From positions 16,270,876 to 16,334,875 of the forward strand of contig CM060334.1 of NCBI GenBank assembly GCA_030674155.1: a stretch of DNA of 64,000 nucleotides. Reading direction: 5' to 3'. The stretch's first letter is position 1, and each line of letters opens with the position of its first letter. The stretch is from Stramonita haemastoma (lineage: Eukaryota; Mollusca; Gastropoda; Neogastropoda; Muricidae). This document shows, piece by piece, positions 1 to 13,336 of the stretch. Below the pieces are notes generated by a model. It did no database searches, was not told the origin of the DNA, and worked only from the letters and a program-made list of their open reading frames with translations. The translations under genes were made by a program, and so were the position numbers.

Positions 1-2014
1 AATCTTCAGTCATTTATTTCTTTGATGTGGAAGGCTGTTGGAAGATGTGTCTGTTAAATGCTGTTTGAAATGTGCAAGTGTTGGTCTCGAAGTCCATGTG
101 AGTTGTGTCAGTTTTGATGGTAAAGTCTATTTGGAATGTGCAAGTTTGGATGTTGAAATGAATTTGAAAATTGTATGTGTTTTTACTGCTAGAATTTGAC
201 TTGAAATACGTTGAGTGTTGATGTTGAAGCCTCTTCAGATGGGCAGGTTTTTGGATGGTGAAGTTTATGGGAACTGTGCAAGTATTGAAGTTGAAAGCCA
301 CTAAAAGGTGCAGATAGGCCTATTATCAATGGCACATGTATTTGATATGGACAGGTGTTCATTTTAATGTTGAAATTCCTTTAAAGGTGCAGACAGACTT
401 ATTGGTGATAAGTATATTTGATGTTTTCAAGTGATGATGTCTAGAAAGTATTGAAAAATGTTGAAATGGAAGAAAGCCAGATGTGGAAGTCTTAAACGTG
501 CAATGTTTGGAGTGTGAAGTCTGTGATGCTGTGTGGTGGGCTTTGTTGGGATCTGACGTTTGTCGTGGACATGGATATAAAATCGATATGTAATGACTGG
601 TGGGAGGAGACTCCAAGTAATTGTATGTTGTATCATTATTCCTCCACCATATAAATGGCACATTATTTTCTGATTTTTCGTTGTTGTGGACACAGTTTTT
701 AATTTTTTTTTGTTGGCTCCATGATTGTTGCTGAAATCCGTATGGCAAAGTTTTTTTTTTTTAATTTATTCTGTTTTTGTTTAATATTTGTGGGAAAGTC
801 CCGCCCACCCTGCTTGTTGTTAGGGTATGCAGGGGACAGCTGTGAAGTGTGATGGTATTTCATGACCAAAGTCTGAATTCATGTGCAGTGCTGGTGGTTG
901 GCCTGGGGTTTGTGTGCTTGCCTGCTTGTTGTCTGTCACTGAATCTGATGTCCATTTGGAGGGCAGTGTCTCCACCCCATCTGGAAATTGCTATTTAAAA
1001 CAAAGAATTTGTGTAACCTTTCTTTATTATGCTATGAGGTGAGGTTGTTATATCAAAGATGTATGAATATGTAACAGCTGAAGATGTTAGAATGTGCCAG
1101 CTTTTAAACAATTTTTTAAAAAAATCTAAACATTTGTGGGTAAAAACGAACATTTCTGTGCTGTTTTCAGAACAGTCCTAGGCGTATTGGAAGTGAAGGT
1201 GACAGTGAGTATAACATGGAGATGAACCATCTGTGGGTCAGGTTCTATAGAGCCATCCTGCAGACAGCATGATAGTGACTGATCAGCGCAGACAGCAGGA
1301 TAGTGACTGATCAGTACAGAACGCTGTCAGTTAGGATTAGTGGGAAACTGGGCAAAGTGGTTTCTATTTTTTGTAATTCCTCTCTGTATCAAAAGTGGAT
1401 ATGTTCAGAAGGGTGGAAAATATTTTATACTAAGTGTCCAGGTAAAATTTCAAGATTCTTGGGAGGGTTTTTTTTGTGGGTTTTTTTTTTTTTTTTAACG
1501 TCTGCTTTTCTTCTTGTGAATGTTTTGTACATTCTGTTCAGAAAAATTACACAATTTGAAATCAAATGTCAGCTTTGCTTTTTTTGAATGTTGGAGTAAC
1601 TATTGTTTTCTTCAGTTTATTGTACAGAAGCTGCATGTTGTTGTTGTATTGGCTGTCTCGTACCTGTATCAGCTGGTTTACCTGCCATGTGGTACTGTGT
1701 TGAAAACTGCTTATGTATAGATATAATATATATATATATACTTAGCTGTCCCTGCCTTGTTTTGTTGCTTGTTGTTGCATGTATATTGGTATCCCAGTGA
1801 TGATTTCCAGTTTAGGGAGTGTGTGTGTACTTTGTGGGGTTTCTTTTGATCGGATCTGTTTCCCTGTGTTAGATAAAGGTCACCAAATGCATCCAGAGAG
1901 AACTTGTGTGATATCTGCTTCAGTTTACAGCGCGAGACCATTGTCTATAGACCTATACATGTACAAAAAGAAAAAGGAACACATCTATTTTTAGATGATG
2001 ACGCGAGTGCCCTA

Positions 2015-2046
<32 letters not shown>

Positions 2047-5000
2047 TGTCTGTTTTTGTCAGCTGGTTACCCTCTGACCTGTTGCTTCACCCCATCCCCC
2101 ACTCTCTCCTAGTTTGCTGGTTTTTGTGGTTGGGGGTGAAAGTATTTTTGAATCGGTGGTATTTTTGCATTCATACATCCAGGTGCTGAAGGGTGAATGT
2201 GTTTGTGGTGCTTGTTTTGTGGTGTCCGTGTTCAGACGGTGGTGGACTGAACTGGTTTGCAATATTGGGGTAAGTGTTCAGAGTGTTTATAATCATGGGT
2301 TTGATATCAGGTAGAATGGGTTAGTGACGTTGTGATTTGAGCATGCTTTTATATAGATACTACTGTGTGCTTATTATGAGTGAGTATGTTTGTGTATAAA
2401 TCATGTAGGCCCCAGTCATTTACATACAAGCAGAAACATGTGGGCTAAAAAAAAATTTTTTTTTTTTTTAAAGAGCAAGACATTTTTTTTTAAAAGAATG
2501 TTGCAGGCACGTACACCTTTATACAAATCAAGTCATTGAGCTCAGTGATATTCTGTGTAAACATCTAACCACAGATAAACTTTCTCACCATTTTTCAAAG
2601 TAAGTATAGTGATCAGTAGGGCTAGGAGGCAGGATGTTTTCTTTTTTTATCATTATCATCATCAGCATTACTCTGAGAAAGTTTTTGTGATTTAATGAGA
2701 TCTAGTATTTTGTACATGATTTTTACATATGAGCACATGCCTGCTTGAAAACTGTCAACATTATCAACATTGGTAACTGGGATGGGCACAGATGTCCATT
2801 CTGCAGTACTGTTTACCCATGTGGTACTTTTTATGTATATTTTTGTACTTTAAAATGTTTATATCTTTTTTCATGCTTTTTTTTTTTTGTAATCTGGGGA
2901 TGATAAATTAAATGGAATGGCTGACATCTTCAGCACAGTCTGGTTTATTAGCCTTCATGAATAAATGATTTAGGTATTGTGTCATTTAATTTTTTTTCCC
3001 AGATGGACAGTGTTAGATATTTTAAAGTATTAGGAAGTGTTGGTTTTGAACTTGAGGATGAAAATTACAGGAGCCACTGAAACTGAATGAGGTGACAGCC
3101 CTGATATGGCTTTCGTGGTCGGTAGGGCTATAAACACTATGGAATGGAATGGAATGGAGGGAGTTTCTGTGATTTATTGAGATTCAGATAATTGATTATT
3201 CTTGTCCAAGGAAACAAATACAGAGAATTGAAAACTAGGATGGTGCTTTATTTTGTGTTGTGGTGCTGGCTCAAGTATGGCTTTGGTGAGTGACTGCACA
3301 ACAAAGAAATGTCAAAGTAAACAAAGGGTAATGATGACTGTAACAACTTAGCATTGTTACTGACTGACGTGTAAGGAACACAGATATTTCCTTTCACATT
3401 ATTATAAATCATAATAAAACATTTTGGGGGTGTCAGAATTTTGCGAACACAGATATTCGCTTTCGAATTTATTGTCAGCAACAATGTAGATGTTTTGTCA
3501 GGTCTTTTTAGCATAGTAACATAATAGCCCCAAAATGCCAAGTTGACCTTTTTTTTTTTTTAAAGCTAAAGTGAAACATCTTATGTCAGAAATATGATGA
3601 TGTCACAGTCTCACAGACACGCACTTTCCTCTATCATACTACATGAGCTGTGTGAGTGTGTTTTGAGTTTTTTTTTTGAATTGTGATTTTTTTTCATTCC
3701 TGCCCCCGTCCATGATTACATAACTACTTAGACTGTAGATGCATCTTTTATCCTTTTTTAAAAACTTTTTTTTAAAGGTAAATGAAATATTTAGAAAAAG
3801 TGCACTTTAAGATAAACTCTTCCTCCACCAGTATTCTTTAAAAATGTAGTATTTTGGTATTTTCTTAAAAACTAAAAGTTAAAATTGTAAATAGGTTTTG
3901 AAGTTAAAATTTGTCAGTCTTTCCAGACATTGAGAAGATGTGGTGTAGGGGGTTTTTAGTTGTTGTTGTTGTTTTTTTAACTGTGCTGACATTTTTTTCT
4001 CAGGGATTGAAGAATCAAATGTTTTAAGCTTTGAAAATCAGAGTATTACTTACCTGCTTTGATCTGTTTTGGGTGTTATTTTGAATCTCTGTTTTTCGTG
4101 TCATTGTTTGAAACTTGATGCTGCGGTGTTCAGTAGCGACGAATGGTTTGATAGCTAGCATGGGAGATGTCAAAACTGACCTACTTGTGAATATTTTGAT
4201 GCTTAGAGAAAATGCTGCATGGAAGTTGAAGAGTTGTGTCACTGGAGTATTTCTTTTTTCTTTCTGTCTTTTGTGCAGATGTCATACTGTGTTGGTAGTA
4301 AGTTAGATATTGCAGAAAAATGCGACTTGTGGAAAAAAAAAAAGAGAACAAGAAAAAGAACAAGAGCACAATGATGTCTCATGTTTTATTTCTGGTGAAA
4401 CAGGAATCTGGCACAGATGCTTAAAGAATTGGTTATATATACAATATGAGGAGACAGAAAATATGTCAGATTAAAAAAAAAACTAACTGTTTTTCCATAA
4501 ACGGTACTTGTCATTGAGTTGAAATGCTTTTTAAACTTGTGGCACTGGTACCAGTCTAGAGCTGTATTACCTAAGCCTTTGTCTTTCCTCAAAGTCAGGA
4601 CACAGCTTCCGTAATGGGTGGGTCAAAATGGTTGCTTACACAAAACCTCGCCATTAATGAACCTTGCAATTCTAGCCAAGGAACAAACAATACCCCACAC
4701 CCCCCACCACCCCACCCCACTCCCCAAAAATTGTGTGCTTTTGCTCATGAACTGAACATCATTTTGTAGGAATCCCACAATTAGTTGTCAAAACTAATGT
4801 AGGTTTTGGTGTGAAACAGTTGAGGCCATTTTGGGTTGAGGAAATGGTTTTGAAATAGATAGTTTTTGGTTTTTTTCAATTCTGCGAATTATTAAACCCT
4901 TCATATCAGTTGTTTAAAATACATATAAACACACATCATCAAGTGTTTAATCACCCTCCACAAAAAAAGAGAATGAACCATGAAAATCTGTGGTATTTGT

Positions 5001-5615
5001 TACAAACAGTTTTGTGTGTATTGATGAAGGGGGGTTTTGTTTTGATTATTGTGTGTATTGATGAAGTGGTTTTTTTGTTTTTTGTGTGTGTATTGATGAA
5101 GTTGTGTTTTGTGGTGAATGGTGATGTGATTTGCCTTTATTGGTTCACTGAAGTGACTGAGGTGTAGTGTTGTTTGACATTGTCAAGCCTGGGTGGCCTT
5201 TGTCGTCTGCTCAGCAACAAATTTCATTGTTTGGCTCAGTTAGATATTATTTGAAGGTTGGTTTGTTTTTTTTGTCAGAGATCATTGTCCAGTTTACTTT
5301 GCTAAAGACAGCATTGTTTCTTAATGGTGCAGTAATTTGGTCTTCATGTAATCCTCTTTGAATGATTTCAGCCGTTGTTTGATGGGTTTCAGTGACATGT
5401 ATTATGTCACTTGTTGTGTGTGTGTGTGTGTCTGTCGTGCGGTGTGTGTTTGTGTGTTGTAGTGTATGTGTGTGTCGTGTGTGTGTTGATGTTGTGTTGT
5501 GTGGTGGTGTGTGTGTGTGGTGTATGTGTTGTTGGGTGTTGTGTGTGCGTGTGTGTGTGTGTGTGTGTGGGTGGGTTGTGTGTGTGTGTGTGTGGTGCGT
5601 GTGTGCATGCGTGAG

Positions 5616-5649
<34 letters not shown>

Positions 5650-6213
5650 GCTTTGAAGTGATTTGATAGCCTGTCTCAATGTGTTGTGTGTTTTCTCACC
5701 ACTCTAAGGCTTGCTTATTTTGTATTACTTTGTGAGGCCTCTGTCAACCTTTTTGGTTTAAAATTTTGTTTGTTTGGTTTTGTTTCCAATTTGTTGGGGT
5801 TTTTTGTTACTTTTTGTGTGTAATCTGGAGACAATAGGTGAAGAGGAAAGGCAGGCACCCTGTGCACAGCCTAATCTATCTTCCTTTCAGAAATCCAAGG
5901 GTTTAGCTGCATCATGTAGTGTATTGTTTTGCCGGTTTACAAAGTGAAGTATTGAAGAAGATGAAAATAGTTCAGTGAAGATGTGAAAGTAATGAGATGA
6001 TTTGTTCTGGAGAAGACAGGCGAATTTGACTCTGTTCTATGTTTTAGAGGTAATAAAGGCTTTCTTTTGGCTTTCACAGTTGTTGAGTCTTTGAAATATC
6101 AAACTGGTAATCTTTTTTTCAGCCATTTGGTATGCTTTGTTTTGTAAAAAATTAAATTGTCTTTAGTTATTTGATCATTTGGACTTTATTGGGGGGGGGG
6201 GGTGGAAAACCAA

Positions 6214-6215
<2 letters not shown>

Positions 6216-6298
<83 letters not shown>

Positions 6299-6427
6299 CT
6301 GTTTTCCTTTTCTTTTTGTTTTGTATTTGGTGTGTGATTTTATATATATTTTTGAGTGTTCTCCTTTCATGATTAAAAAAAAATTATAATCTTTCCCCAA
6401 GTAAAAGAAGTGAAGATGTATATCTCC

Positions 6428-6514
<87 letters not shown>

Positions 6515-6575
6515 GTTTTTGTCTTCAATTTTACGTCTGTTCACTCTCAGTGATATTAGATGTGTGTGTGTGTGT

Positions 6576-6607
<32 letters not shown>

Positions 6608-6630
6608 GTGTGTGTGTGTGTGTGTTATGG
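6216..6630. repeat. Clustered (TG)n and (GA)n microsatellites
   Basis: (TG)n lies at 6216-6296, (GA)n at 6430-6512 and an interrupted (TG)n at 6561-6630. A smaller TG/GA cluster lies at 5415-5650. Confidence 0.95.
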
Positions 6631-8079
6631 TTTTTTTTTCATTGTAGTGGAACAGGAAATAATTGTATTGTTGTGCCTGATTTCTCCACCTTTCCGTACT
6701 GGTAGCTTTGGTATTTTGCATGTCCCAGAGCAGTTAGCCAGGCTTATAAGCCACGATGATGAAAACAATAATGCTCAACACGTGTGAATGGAGACAGGGC
6801 CTGTTCCTTGGTGAAAGCAGAGGGACAGGTTGAAGGGGTAGCAGCACAAGGTGTGTGTTTGATGCTTCCAGCCCAGACCTGAAAGAACTGTTCGTCCAGT
6901 GTTACGGGACTCGGGAAGCTGAAGACAGACCAGCCTGGAGACATCTTCACTGAGGAATCATCCCTCTGGTCCCCTGGGCAACCATCTGGGTCAAGGAGCT
7001 GATGACGATGATGATGATGATGATGATTGATGGTGACGATGATGATGATAGGGTATGGAAAGAGGATCTTAAGCGCACAAACTTTGTTGGATAATCATTG
7101 CTCATCTTTGATCTGACACAGAACTGACTTTTGAATTCTCACGATGTTTATCAAACCCAAAGAATTCGTATTGATTTGAATTTAGATGGATGATGCCAGG
7201 TCAAAGAATATCACAATTTTAATTTTTTTTTTTTTTATTTAAATTTTTTTTTTTTATTGATGATGTCTGTTAGTTCAAGGAATTTATCAGCTAATTTTTT
7301 GGTTTCTGTTGCTTCTGTCCTGTGCAGTGACAGTTGTTGTTGTGAGTCTTATGTCCAATATCAATCAATGTATAATTATCGTTTTGTACACATGCATCAC
7401 TGTGACTTCGGTTTCTGCCTGCCGCTGTGTGGAGGTCATCTCCTGATGCTTTGATACATGAAGATGTGTTGTGTTCTTTTGTTTTAGTCTTTCCCTGCAA
7501 CATGCGGAAAATAATGATGATGAACAAAAGCATACAGCAGGGTATGTGGACTTGCTGTGGTATATATCATGTGCATGTACATTGATTCTGAACATCCTGT
7601 GTTGTGTCAAAATGTTGGCCTTGGTATTAGAAATCAAGTTTTTATACGGGGAAAGTTCAAGGATGTGAATTAACCAACCGTTTTCTTTTCTGGCCTAGGA
7701 CATGCTGATTTTGCATAGAGATTAATTCATGTCTGGAGTGTTGGCTATAAGTGAGTTTTTGTTATTGCTTTTTTGGTGGGTTTGGGGTTCTGGGTTTGTT
7801 GTTGGTTGTTGAGGGGGGGGGGGGGGGAAATATAATTTTTTAACTTTTTGTTTACAATTTAAAATGTGTGAATGCAAAGGGCAAAATATCAGTTGTGTTC
7901 AAAACAACAAAAGAAACCACATTACATAACTATATTGACTGTTTCTGTTGTAGCAGAGAGAGAGAGAGAGAGGAGCTGTATCACCAATGATAACAATGTC
8001 CATAATATTAGTTATACTGATTGTGATGTGATTGATGTGGATATTGTGATGATGGCTGTTGTGTGGGCTGTTGTAGACC

Positions 8080-8120
8080 ATTAGTCAGTCAGTCAGTCAG
8101 TCAGTCAGTCAGTCAGTCTC
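8080..8120. repeat. (CAGT)n microsatellite
   Basis: About nine AGTC/CAGT tetranucleotides. Confidence 0.9.
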
Positions 8121-8542
8121 TCTCCCTCCCAGTTGTTCAGACAGACCACTGTGATAGTCAGCAGGGGCTGCAGCGTTTCATTGTATTGTCCACGTGTATA
8201 CATGTATACATACAACCCACGGCAAGGTACCAAAGTGTAGTCTTCTCTTTTATTTAGTAACAACTATTATTTATTTATTTATTTGTTTGTTTGTGTTTTT
8301 TTTTGTCCAGTGCTACTAGTCGTTTTGTATGGAGTGCCATGTTATTTGTAAACTTTTTTTTTGTGATTAAACCTTTTGTCAAAAACTTGTCAGCGTGCTT
8401 GAGGATTGTACAGAGGATGGGAAAATGGATGATTTGTGTGTGTGTGTGTGTTTTCTTGTTCCTTGGCTGGAGCTCCGAGGTGAGATTTTGTGTATGTGAC
8501 TGTTTGCCCACCATTAAGGTGGCTGCATTCCGACTTCAGGGA

Positions 8543-8546
8543 TCTC

Positions 8547-8623
<77 letters not shown>
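8543..8623. repeat. (TCTA)n microsatellite
   Basis: About 20 tandem TCTA units. Confidence 0.95.
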
Positions 8624-8624
<1 letters not shown>

Positions 8625-8700
8625 CCTTAGTCTGTCGACCGTGGGGGCACCCCTGAAGACTTGACAACTTGACAATCAGTTCTCTCCATTCCTCTCTCTA

Positions 8701-9040
8701 GGGGGACAGATAGCCTAGTGGTCAGAACATTGCACTGGCAATTTGACGACCTGGGTTCGATTCCGGTTGAGATTTTTCTCCTTGAGTTAACATCAGTACT
8801 GACTCCACTCTCCCCAAAAGTCCTTCGGATGAGACTTTAAACCAAAGCCCTGTGTGTGAACCCACGCAGAAATCTTGCGCACACGTTAAATCCTGTTCCG
8901 CTTTTCGTAAGAGTAGGCCATCATGTGCTGGTGGGAACAGATAACATTTACAAAACTGCATATATGCGGGGACTGGATGTAAAAAAGCACAAGAGTGCTT
9001 ATTCTATTATCCTCAATATAAAAGAATAAATCAATAAAAT
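8701..9040 (+). mobile_element. SINE family A, full length
   Basis: A tRNA-like head has box A TAGCCTAGTGGTCAG and box B GGGTTCGATTCC. It is followed by the family core (GTTAACATCAGTACTGACTC, GTCCTTCGGATGAGAC, GCGCACACGTTAAATCC, TTCGTAAGAGTAGGCCA) and the tail TAAAAGAATAAA. At least 15 related full or partial copies occur in the window. Confidence 0.88.
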
Positions 9041-9240
9041 CTCTGTTCTGCCTTTCTCAGGGTTTTGTCGAATTCTAGGCCTGTCCATTCGCTGATGTTG
9101 TCCTCCCATCTCTTCCTTGGTCTGCCTCTTTTTCTTCCTCCTTGGACAGTGCCTTGCAGTATTGTTTTTTCCAAGTCCTTTTAATCTTGTGACATGCCCG
9201 TACCATTTAAGTTTACGCTTCTTTACGACTGATAGAAGAT
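9041..9240 (-). pseudogene. RTE-type non-LTR retrotransposon, C-terminal ORF fragment
   Basis: The minus strand encodes KRKLKWYGHVTRLKGLGK. After a one-base shift in an A-run it continues as TILQGTVQGGRKRGRPRKRW and EDNISEWTGLEF. This WYGHVTR / GRPRKRWEDNI signature is the conserved C-terminal tail of endonuclease/reverse-transcriptase ORFs of RTE-like elements. Only the 3' end remains, frameshifted and without catalytic domains. Confidence 0.75.
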
Positions 9241-9444
9241 TTTCGTAGGGACTAATGGTTTTGATGATAGTGGAGTTGATGCTGATGTAAATTCCAGGAG
9301 TAAAATCCCCACAAATGAGGATCTTGGTGGTGGAAAAAAAAAAGAGGATTTTGGTGATGGTCCAAACCAGTACCATGACATCTCACTAAAGTTCATGCTG
9401 TAGTCACTAGGCTATCCAGCCCCCACAAAAAAGATCATCATCAT

Positions 9445-9745
9445 CATCATCCTTTACACCCAGTGGTGTGTAGGGCAGTAACAAAGACTTTCCACCTCTG
9501 TCTATCCTGGGCCAGCCTGGCCAATGAACTGCAAGAGGGCTGCATGGCTTCCATCTCACATTCCACTGTCCTCCTCCATGTTGTTCTTGGTCTTCCTCTC
9601 TTTCTCTTGCCATCCGGGGTCCAGTGCAGTGCTGTTCTTGTAATAGATTGTGTGTCTCTCCGGAGTACATGCCCAATCCATCTCCATCTTCATTTGCTAA
9701 TGATGGTGCCCATGTCAATTTGGTTGCATTTCCTCAGTAGATCTT
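9445..9745 (-). pseudogene. Second non-LTR retrotransposon C-terminal fragment
   Basis: The minus strand reads RWRWIGHVLRRDTQSITRTA, LHWTPDGKRKRGRPRTTWRR, then LARLAQDRQRWKVFVTALHT. The WIGHVLR / GKRKRGRPRTTWRR / DRxxWK pattern is typical of the C-terminus of a different non-LTR lineage from the fragment at 9041-9240. A stop codon lies just before the first R of this segment. No reverse transcriptase core is present. Confidence 0.75.
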
Positions 9746-9802
9746 CATTGGAAAACAAAAAAGATATAAACTGATTTTTTAAAAATAGTTGACAATAGTT
9801 AT

Positions 9803-10150
9803 GGACGGGATATAGCCTAGTGGTCAGAACATTGCGCTGGCAATTTGACGACCCAGGTTTGATTCCCAGTCGACAGGATTTTTCCTCTGGAGTTAACATC
9901 AGTGCTCAGTGCTGACTCCACTCCCCCCAAAGTCTTTTGGATGAGACTATAAACCGAGGCCCTGTGTGCAAACGCACGTAGAACATCTTGCGCACACATT
10001 AAATCCTGTTCCGCTTTTCGTAAGAGTAGGCCATTGTGTGCTGGTGGGAACAGATGACATTTACAAAACTGCATACACATGGGGACCGGATGTCAAAAAG
10101 CATATAATTGCTTATTCCATTATAAATAAATAAAAATAAAATAAATAAAT
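9803..10150 (+). mobile_element. SINE family A, full length
   Basis: The head is TATAGCCTAGTGGTCAGAAC, with box B GGTTTGATTCC, the complete core and an (AAAT)n tail. A small CAGTGCT duplication lies in the ACATCAGTGCTCAGTGCTGA segment. Confidence 0.88.
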
Positions 10151-10431
10151 GTCTGTGAGAGTGAGTAAGAAAGTAGAGAAAAGACAAGTGTTATTTATGT
10201 ATTTATATAGAAAGTTTATGAGGCGCATCTTCTGTTCTTGCTTGCTGTCATCAAACCCTCAAAATATTTCAGAAGACATGAAAAGTGTCAATTTTTTCCA
10301 ACCAAAAAAAAAAATTGGTATAAACTGAAGCTGATCTTGTCTCACTTTTTGTTGCTTTTATTTACCAAAGTTTAAAACTGTAATAATTGTAATTGTCCTA
10401 CTTCATGTATCTTTAATTCACTAAACAGGGA

Positions 10432-10690
10432 TGGGATAGCTCAGTGGTCAGAGCACTCACTCTCCCCAAGCTAAGGTTAAGCAGCGTTGAGCGTGGTTAT
10501 CTTGTTGATGGGTGACCGTTTGTGCACCGTGGCTTCAGTACAGTCCCCCAGGACAGGGAAGGTAAAGTGGTGAGGGAGGGGAGATGGGCACTGCCCTCAA
10601 CTATGCTGGTCGCTAGAGGAGCGGAGGTCTCAGACACTTGCTCCCCAATGACTGCAGAGGTTATGGGAACACCTTTCTCTGCTGACCATT
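10432..10690 (+). mobile_element. SINE family C, near full length
   Basis: The head GGGATAGCTCAGTGGTCAGA resembles a tRNA box A. It continues with GGTGACCGTTTGTGCACC, GGGAAGGTAAAGTGGTGAGG and GAGGTTATGGGAACACC. Related copies lie at 17111, 39652 (reverse) and 50455. Confidence 0.7.
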
Positions 10691-12582
10691 CACAAAACAG
10701 TTTTGAAAGCAGTGAAAAGTGAACAAACCATTGCTGCCTTCCCCCTTTTATGAATTGGCAGATATTGATGAACTCACTCGGGCTGGCCAGTTCTCTCCCT
10801 AGCGTTTCCACACAGACAGCCCATTTGTAATAGTTCTTAGAAAAAAAATCATAAAAAATACAAAACACATAGTAAGAAAATGAAATTGTCTTGAACTTAA
10901 GAATAATATACTGGGTTAGTACATATCGAAAGATTGAAGCTCTCACTTTAATATTTGAGCTTTGACTAGCATGAAGAAAATACTCCGAATTTTGTACTCT
11001 GTGTGGCTACTCTGTGTTGGCTACTCTCTGCAACCGCGAACAAAGAGTTTGGAACACACGGAATCACCCGACAACACCCTGCATTCGACCTTGGACAGGC
11101 TCACAAAGCTATGTTTATCTGCACTAGTCATAGTATCATACAGCCGCCGTGTGAAAAATCTGCAAACAGCAAATCCGCTATAGCAGACAGCCATCGAAAA
11201 CCGTTGCTTTACACTGATCCACTATAGTGAACAGCCGTCCTCTGAGAGTTAATGTGACCATTGTATGAAAATGTTCTGCAGCATGGAACTGATTAAATAT
11301 CCCATCACACAAATTAGTCCCTGAAAGACAGATGGCAGAAGGGGCACCCCGTTGTTGTTGTAAAAGCAGCAAGCTGACAGATGAGAAGGGAGAGAGACAG
11401 GAAGAGACGGACAAAAACAAAATGACCTTACACTTCAGTCCAATAAATACTCTTAAATGGCTTGACACTGATACCATTATTTCTCACACAGGCAACCATA
11501 CTTGCATGAAACACATAACACTCATACTCACTCTCAACCCAGTTATTTTGTCACAGAAGATGATCAACCTTTAATTTACTATTGAACAAAATGTACATTT
11601 TCACTCAAACATTCACTGATAACAAAACAGCATTCTTATATATATTGTGATCATCACCCATTCAATGATTTTTTTTTAAAAAGAGAGGACTTGAAAAATC
11701 CTGTTCAAATCAAATCTCCAAAACATACTCTAGCACAATATGTTGACAGAAGTTATCTCACAAAATGCACTTAAAAACCAGAGCTTTTAATTACAAAAAT
11801 GGATTGCACTCTCCTCCACACACACACAATTGATCAACTCATAGCACGCTATTTACAAATACTTTGCTTTTGAAACAAAACTTACAACAAATCGTAAGAC
11901 ATGTTCTTTCACTTTGTGTAGCAACAACACATTGTCGGTAAATTGATTCTCGCTCTTCACGATCTCACTGAACACATTCATGACACATTCTGAAAACAGA
12001 ACTCAGTAAGTAGTGTTCTGACACATCACAAACAGCCAACAAAAGATTCTAAAACTCCATTCCAAATAAAAAAACTCCATTCTAACTAAATAACCACTTA
12101 ACTGTAGAAGGTCCTGAAGTTTTGTCTGAAATGACCACACATTTGCAGAAGATCCTTGAAAGTTCCATTCTGAATATGACACAAATGCAGAAGACAAAAA
12201 AACAAATTTTCACAAACTTCGTAAATAACATTCACTTCAAGCATTGAATAGAATCAGTAGCAACATAGAACATTTGTATTGTACACTATTCCTTTGGGGT
12301 AAAAACACAAAACAGAACAGAGGATCTCAACTGTCTCCATCACCCCTGCTGTTACTAGGAGCTCCATGCACTGCCACCAGGGTTTCGCATCTTTTCTATC
12401 TCTGCCTGAGTTCTACAATCTCCTATAGCCCTCCCAGACCACTGATCTCAGTGTAGGATGTTGGTCGTCTGCTTCTTTTCCTTCTGCCCTCAACCTTACT
12501 TTGGAGAACTGTCGTCATCAGATTTGTTTGTGTTTTTCTGTTTGCATGACCAACATATATAAGTCTACATTTACCACTTTAA

Positions 12583-12837
12583 CCCTCTTGCATTCGGATT
12601 CTCTGAACACAAACTGCCCCTAGATTTTGCATTCCATCACAACATCAGGTCAGGCACACATGCTTGTTCGCCTTTTCCTCCTTCTAAGTACATACCAGCA
12701 GCTATAATTACTTCCAGACACTCAACAGGGTTTCTCCTTCTAGCCTGATAGAGCTTTGACATGATGGTAGCAATTAGTGATGGTCACAGCATGATGGAAA
12801 TCTACTGTGTGTAAATCCCGGATCGGGACTAAGATGG
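12583..12837 (+). mobile_element. TTAA-flanked MITE (piggyBac-like), copy 1
   Basis: TTAA lies at 12579-12582 and 12838-12841. The left end is CCCTCTTGCATTCGG; the right end, reverse-complemented, is CCATCTTAGTCCCG. The body is shared with copies 2 and 3. On the right it abuts the 3' tail of a family-A SINE. Confidence 0.65.
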
Positions 12838-12841
12838 TTAA

Positions 12842-12930
12842 CACGGGGACTGGATGTAAAAAAAAAGCACACAAGTGCTTACTCCATTATGGATATAAAA
12901 GAATAACGAATAGGTAAATAAATATATGAA
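12842..12930 (+). mobile_element. SINE family A, 3' tail only
   Basis: It reads CACGGGGACTGGATGTAAAA, then GCACACAAGTGCTTACTCC and TATAAAAGAATAA. It begins directly at the TTAA of the MITE, so the MITE probably inserted into or next to this SINE. Confidence 0.7.
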
Positions 12931-13336
12931 TAACAGTATCGGAAGCAGAAAAAGCATGTCTGCTGTTCCTCAATAAATCCAATAGAAACAATAAATTATG
13001 ATAATTCTGAAAACACTTCAGCCTCGTAGAGATCAAAAAGAGTAGCATGAGAACAGCAGGACAGGAACATCACAGAAAAATAGGACAACAACCCCCCCCC
13101 CCCCCCCAAAAAAGAAAACAAAACAAAACACATAAAACCTCCACTCTAACCCCTTTCACTGTGTAAAACTGGTTGCCCCAGTGATTTCTGTATGTTTCTG
13201 GGCCACCCACCCAATCCAATCCAATCCTGTTATTTATAGCCCAGTCGACCACACAGGCCATCTCGGGGCTGTCACCTCGTCAAACTTAAAACACTCAGAT
13301 TGAGAACTGTGCAACCATACACATATTCAAGCAATA

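Larger units (their letters stand above)
1..8542. other. T/G-rich region without recognisable genes
   Basis: No reading frame here resembles a known protein. The plus strand is T- and G-rich with many poly-T runs, TG, GA and TGTC repeats and AATAAA-like motifs. This fits a long 3' UTR or downstream region of a plus-strand gene starting outside the window (inference). At 20-530 there is a strongly degenerate repeat built on GTGCAAG and TTGATGTTGAAG. At about 1258-1316 a 27-bp segment (CAGACAGCATGATAGTGACT) is duplicated. Confidence 0.4.
10691..13336. other. A/C-rich region, possible CREB3-like distal 3' UTR/downstream
   Basis: No convincing coding sequence is visible. The plus strand switches from T-rich to A-rich near 10.9 kb, which fits minus-strand transcription running downstream of the CREB3-like stop. 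The only structured items are the MITE at 12583-12837, the SINE tail at 12842-12930 and a C-run near 13092. Confidence 0.35.

Noticed and set aside
6167..6721. 184-codon ORF with HT and SL repeats
   Set aside because: It is a translation of (TG)n and (GA)n microsatellites. The many other CVCV, HTHT and SLSL ORFs are the same artefact.
8701..8775. Genuine tRNA gene
   Set aside because: The A- and B-box-like heads of the SINE copies are too diverged to fold as tRNAs, and each continues into a SINE body.
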